64,000 bases of DNA from contig JBQVOK010000002.1 of NCBI GenBank assembly GCA_052437175.1, forward strand, positions 507,740 through 571,739, given 5' to 3'. Within the stretch, counting starts at the first letter, position 1. Each line of letters begins with the position of its first letter. The position numbers and the translations under genes were made by a program. This document shows, in pieces, positions 62,636-64,000 of this stretch. The stretch comes from JACVCJ01 sp052437175 (GTDB taxonomy: Bacteria; Bacteroidota; Bacteroidia; CAIKAF01). The notes under the pieces were generated by a model that was not told where the DNA came from, searched no databases, and saw only the letters and a list, made by a program, of their open reading frames with translations.

Positions 62636-63238
62636 ATGAGAAATTTTAAATTCCCGTTAATTTTTTTTCTTTTGATAAGCACATTTAGCTGTGCTAGTTA
62701 TAGAAAAATAAGCAGCAATCAATACGATTGTTCGAAAACAAATGGATTCTATTTAGACTGTTCATATGCTATGTGGGATAAGAGTTTCAGAATTGAAGAA
62801 GCAAAGAAAAATTCATCAACCTTTGAAATATTATCATGCATGTATTATCCTGAGCAAAAAATAGTATCACTTACGATAAATGTTAGAAACTACTCAAAAT
62901 GGGGCGATAAAATTGATTCATTGGGAATAAGAGACCCCTTTATTAGAGCTGTAGATGTGAAGATATTTGAGGTAAAAAAAGAACGTTTTAACAAGAAGCA
63001 TAAGTATGTTATAGTTGATACTATTGGTATAAGTGATTCTATAGGAAATGCCTCTATTCATCTGAATTATGATAATTATATAGTTATTTGGCCAGATTCA
63101 CTTACTCCTGTTATTTTTCTGCCCTTAAATATTAAAGATTATTATAAAGAAAAAATGCCTAGAGTAATTAAAAGCAAAGTGGAACATTGGCGTTTAGAGG
63201 ATATTGACGGCAATTATGTGAAAAAAAGGAGATTGTAG
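62636..63238 (+). CDS. AT-rich lipoprotein, candidate immunity protein
   Basis: 200 residues. Lipoprotein-type N-terminus (FPLIFFLLISTFSC, Cys about 19). The mature domain is beta-rich and charged with no recognised family. Base composition matches the toxin tip (18 of 60 G+C in 62701-62760), not the RHS body, and the ATG follows the tip stop after one base. This is the standard position of an immunity gene; role inferred from position and shared origin. Confidence 0.75.
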   Translation: MRNFKFPLIFFLLISTFSCASYRKISSNQYDCSKTNGFYLDCSYAMWDKSFRIEEAKKNSSTFEILSCMYYPEQKIVSLTINVRNYSKWGDKIDSLGIRDPFIRAVDVKIFEVKKERFNKKHKYVIVDTIGISDSIGNASIHLNYDNYIVIWPDSLTPVIFLPLNIKDYYKEKMPRVIKSKVEHWRLEDIDGNYVKKRRL

Positions 63239-63250
63239 GGGGTAATGTGA

Positions 63251-63274
63251 GGTAATGTCCCAAAACGTCACCTG
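63251..63274. repeat. Putative IS1-type terminal repeat, copy 1
   Basis: 24 bases beginning GGTAATGTCCC, with TGTCCCAAAACGTCACCTG as the last 19; IS1-family ends also begin GGTnATG. Preceded by another GGTAATGTGA at 63241-63250. It lies 13 nt after the immunity stop. Confidence 0.45.
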
Positions 63275-63332
63275 GCATTTTGGTTCCGTGTAGATTTCTG
63301 ATATTCAATGCCAAATGATTGGCATTTTGCTT

Positions 63333-63363
63333 AAAAAGCGGGGGTATATTACTCCCGCTTTTT
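63333..63363. terminator. Bidirectional terminator
   Basis: Hairpin AAAAAGCGGG (63333-63342) with CCCGCTTTTT (63354-63363) and inner GGTA/TACT pairing, with A- and T-runs on both flanks. Probably ends the RHS-immunity transcript. Confidence 0.8.
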
Positions 63364-63412
63364 ATTTTGGAACGCTATAAGCCCCGTATAATGCGGTATG
63401 TTCCCCCCGTCG

Positions 63413-63431
63413 TGTCCCAAAACGTCACCTG
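63413..63431. repeat. Putative IS1-type terminal repeat, copy 2
   Basis: TGTCCCAAAACGTCACCTG, identical to the last 19 bases of copy 1 and in the same orientation, 157 bp downstream. It sits 74 bp before the IS1-type transposase ORF and could be its left end. Confidence 0.5.
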
Positions 63432-63463
63432 AGTGGTTAAGTTTTTTATTATGAATATTTTAT

Positions 63464-63491
63464 GAGCGAAGCTGAAAAGCTTCGCTCTTTT
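63464..63491 (+). terminator. Terminator directly upstream of the transposase gene
   Basis: Perfect 10-bp stem GAGCGAAGCT/AGCTTCGCTC around GAAA, then TTTT. It would block read-through from neighbouring genes into the transposase, 13 nt upstream of its ATG. Confidence 0.85.
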
Positions 63492-63504
63492 AATTAAGTA
63501 AATT

Positions 63505-63975
63505 GTGAAGAAAATGACTTGTATTTACTGTGAAGGACCTTGTATAAAGAAAGGAGTGCGAAATTCGGTACAGAAATACCGCTGCAAGTCCTGCGGCAAA
63601 TACTTTCAGTCGGCCCATAGAAAAGCCCGGCGAAAGCGCAGTATGCAACGCATAGGTTTACTTAGTTGCCGAGGTTGCGGTATACGGGACATTGCCTGGT
63701 TATTGCATATTCCTAAAACTACAGTACAACGCTGGTTATTACGTTTAGCAAATGAATGCAGCTATAACCCGGTATTTGAGCCGGGTGGCAGCTATGAAAT
63801 AGATGAGCTGCGTACGTATTGCGGCAAAAAGAAACAGGAACATTGGATCATGTATGCCTTGCACCGGGAGAGTCGCCGGATTGTATATATGCTTCATGGT
63901 TCGCGCAATAAAGTAAACCTGCAGTGTCAGCTTCCCCGTATTGAGTACCACTTAAAATGTGAGTATCAAAGATAG
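63505..63975 (+). pseudogene. IS1-family transposase, broken after the start of the DDE domain
   Basis: 156 residues. N-terminal zinc finger (CIYCEGPCIKKG, then YRCKSCGKYFQ) and HTH (RDIAWLLHIPKTTVQRWLLR) as in InsA, fused in frame to the beginning of the InsB DDE domain (YEIDELRTYCGKKKQEHWIM). A full IS1-type protein needs roughly 75 further residues with the second Asp and Glu; homology is lost after RNKVNLQ (about 63927) and a stop follows. The remaining 25 bases of the window do not show whether this is a frameshift or a second insertion. GC about 50%. Confidence 0.75.
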
Positions 63976-64000
63976 ATTTCATTTTAAAAGAACTTGCAAA

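Overview
The window reads as a piece of a Bacteroidota chromosome, most likely of the Chitinophagales/Chitinophagaceae type. The signs are promoters of the TTTG-N19/20-TAnnTTTG class, an F-ATPase operon atpB-E-F-H-A-G that lacks atpD and atpC, a Kdp operon with a split KdpD and its own porin, and a giant SpvB-like/RHS gene pair. Most of the sequence is about 55% GC. No species name can be given from sequence alone.

Layout. (1) 1-10290, minus strand: potassium-uptake locus. A sigma-54 response regulator is followed by a short unknown gene, a 27-residue membrane peptide, kdpF, kdpA, kdpB, kdpC, a porin, the KdpD sensor half and a HAMP/PAS histidine kinase cut by the window edge. A sigma-54-like promoter and paired palindromes lie between the regulator and the operon. 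(2) 10335-12090, minus: YdeI/DUF1801 protein, DUF1003 membrane protein and an SMR exporter. (3) 12273-19863, plus: a divalent-metal RND efflux system (small exported protein, TolC-like, adaptor, CzcA-like pump) plus two outer-membrane proteins. (4) 19866-25269: ClC protein, Crp-type regulator, TetR regulator, YitT protein and two envelope proteins of unknown role. (5) 25343-31613, minus: dnaK, a three-gene alkylation-repair operon in which the Ada zinc-like domain sits on AlkB rather than on Ada, a transglutaminase-like protein, a small membrane protein and RidA. (6) 31614-32453: palindromic non-coding DNA, a roughly 120-bp tandem repeat containing an assembly gap, and tRNA-Gln. (7) 32499-38201, minus: F1Fo ATP synthase genes with two intercistronic hairpins.

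(8) 38319-45427: three tandem proteins that share an N-terminal eCIS-core (DUF4157) HEAWH domain but carry unrelated C-terminal regions (GNAT-like; caspase-like plus papain-like; possible ADP-ribosyltransferase), followed by a secreted protein. A degenerate RadC-like JAB protein and a small lipoprotein lie next to them. (9) 45804-63238, plus: a secreted structural protein, a 2236-residue SpvB-like/RHS-associated protein and an RHS protein of about 2930 residues. The RHS tip turns sharply AT-rich just after the core and has a metallopeptidase-like motif, with a one-base gap to an AT-rich lipoprotein that is a candidate immunity protein. (10) 63239-64000: IS1-type terminal repeats, two hairpin terminators and a broken IS1-family transposase.

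The most novel material is in regions 8 and 9: two polymorphic effector-type loci side by side, one built on DUF4157 and one on RHS, with a recently exchanged RHS tip beside IS1-type sequence. No contractile-injection structural genes are visible in the window.
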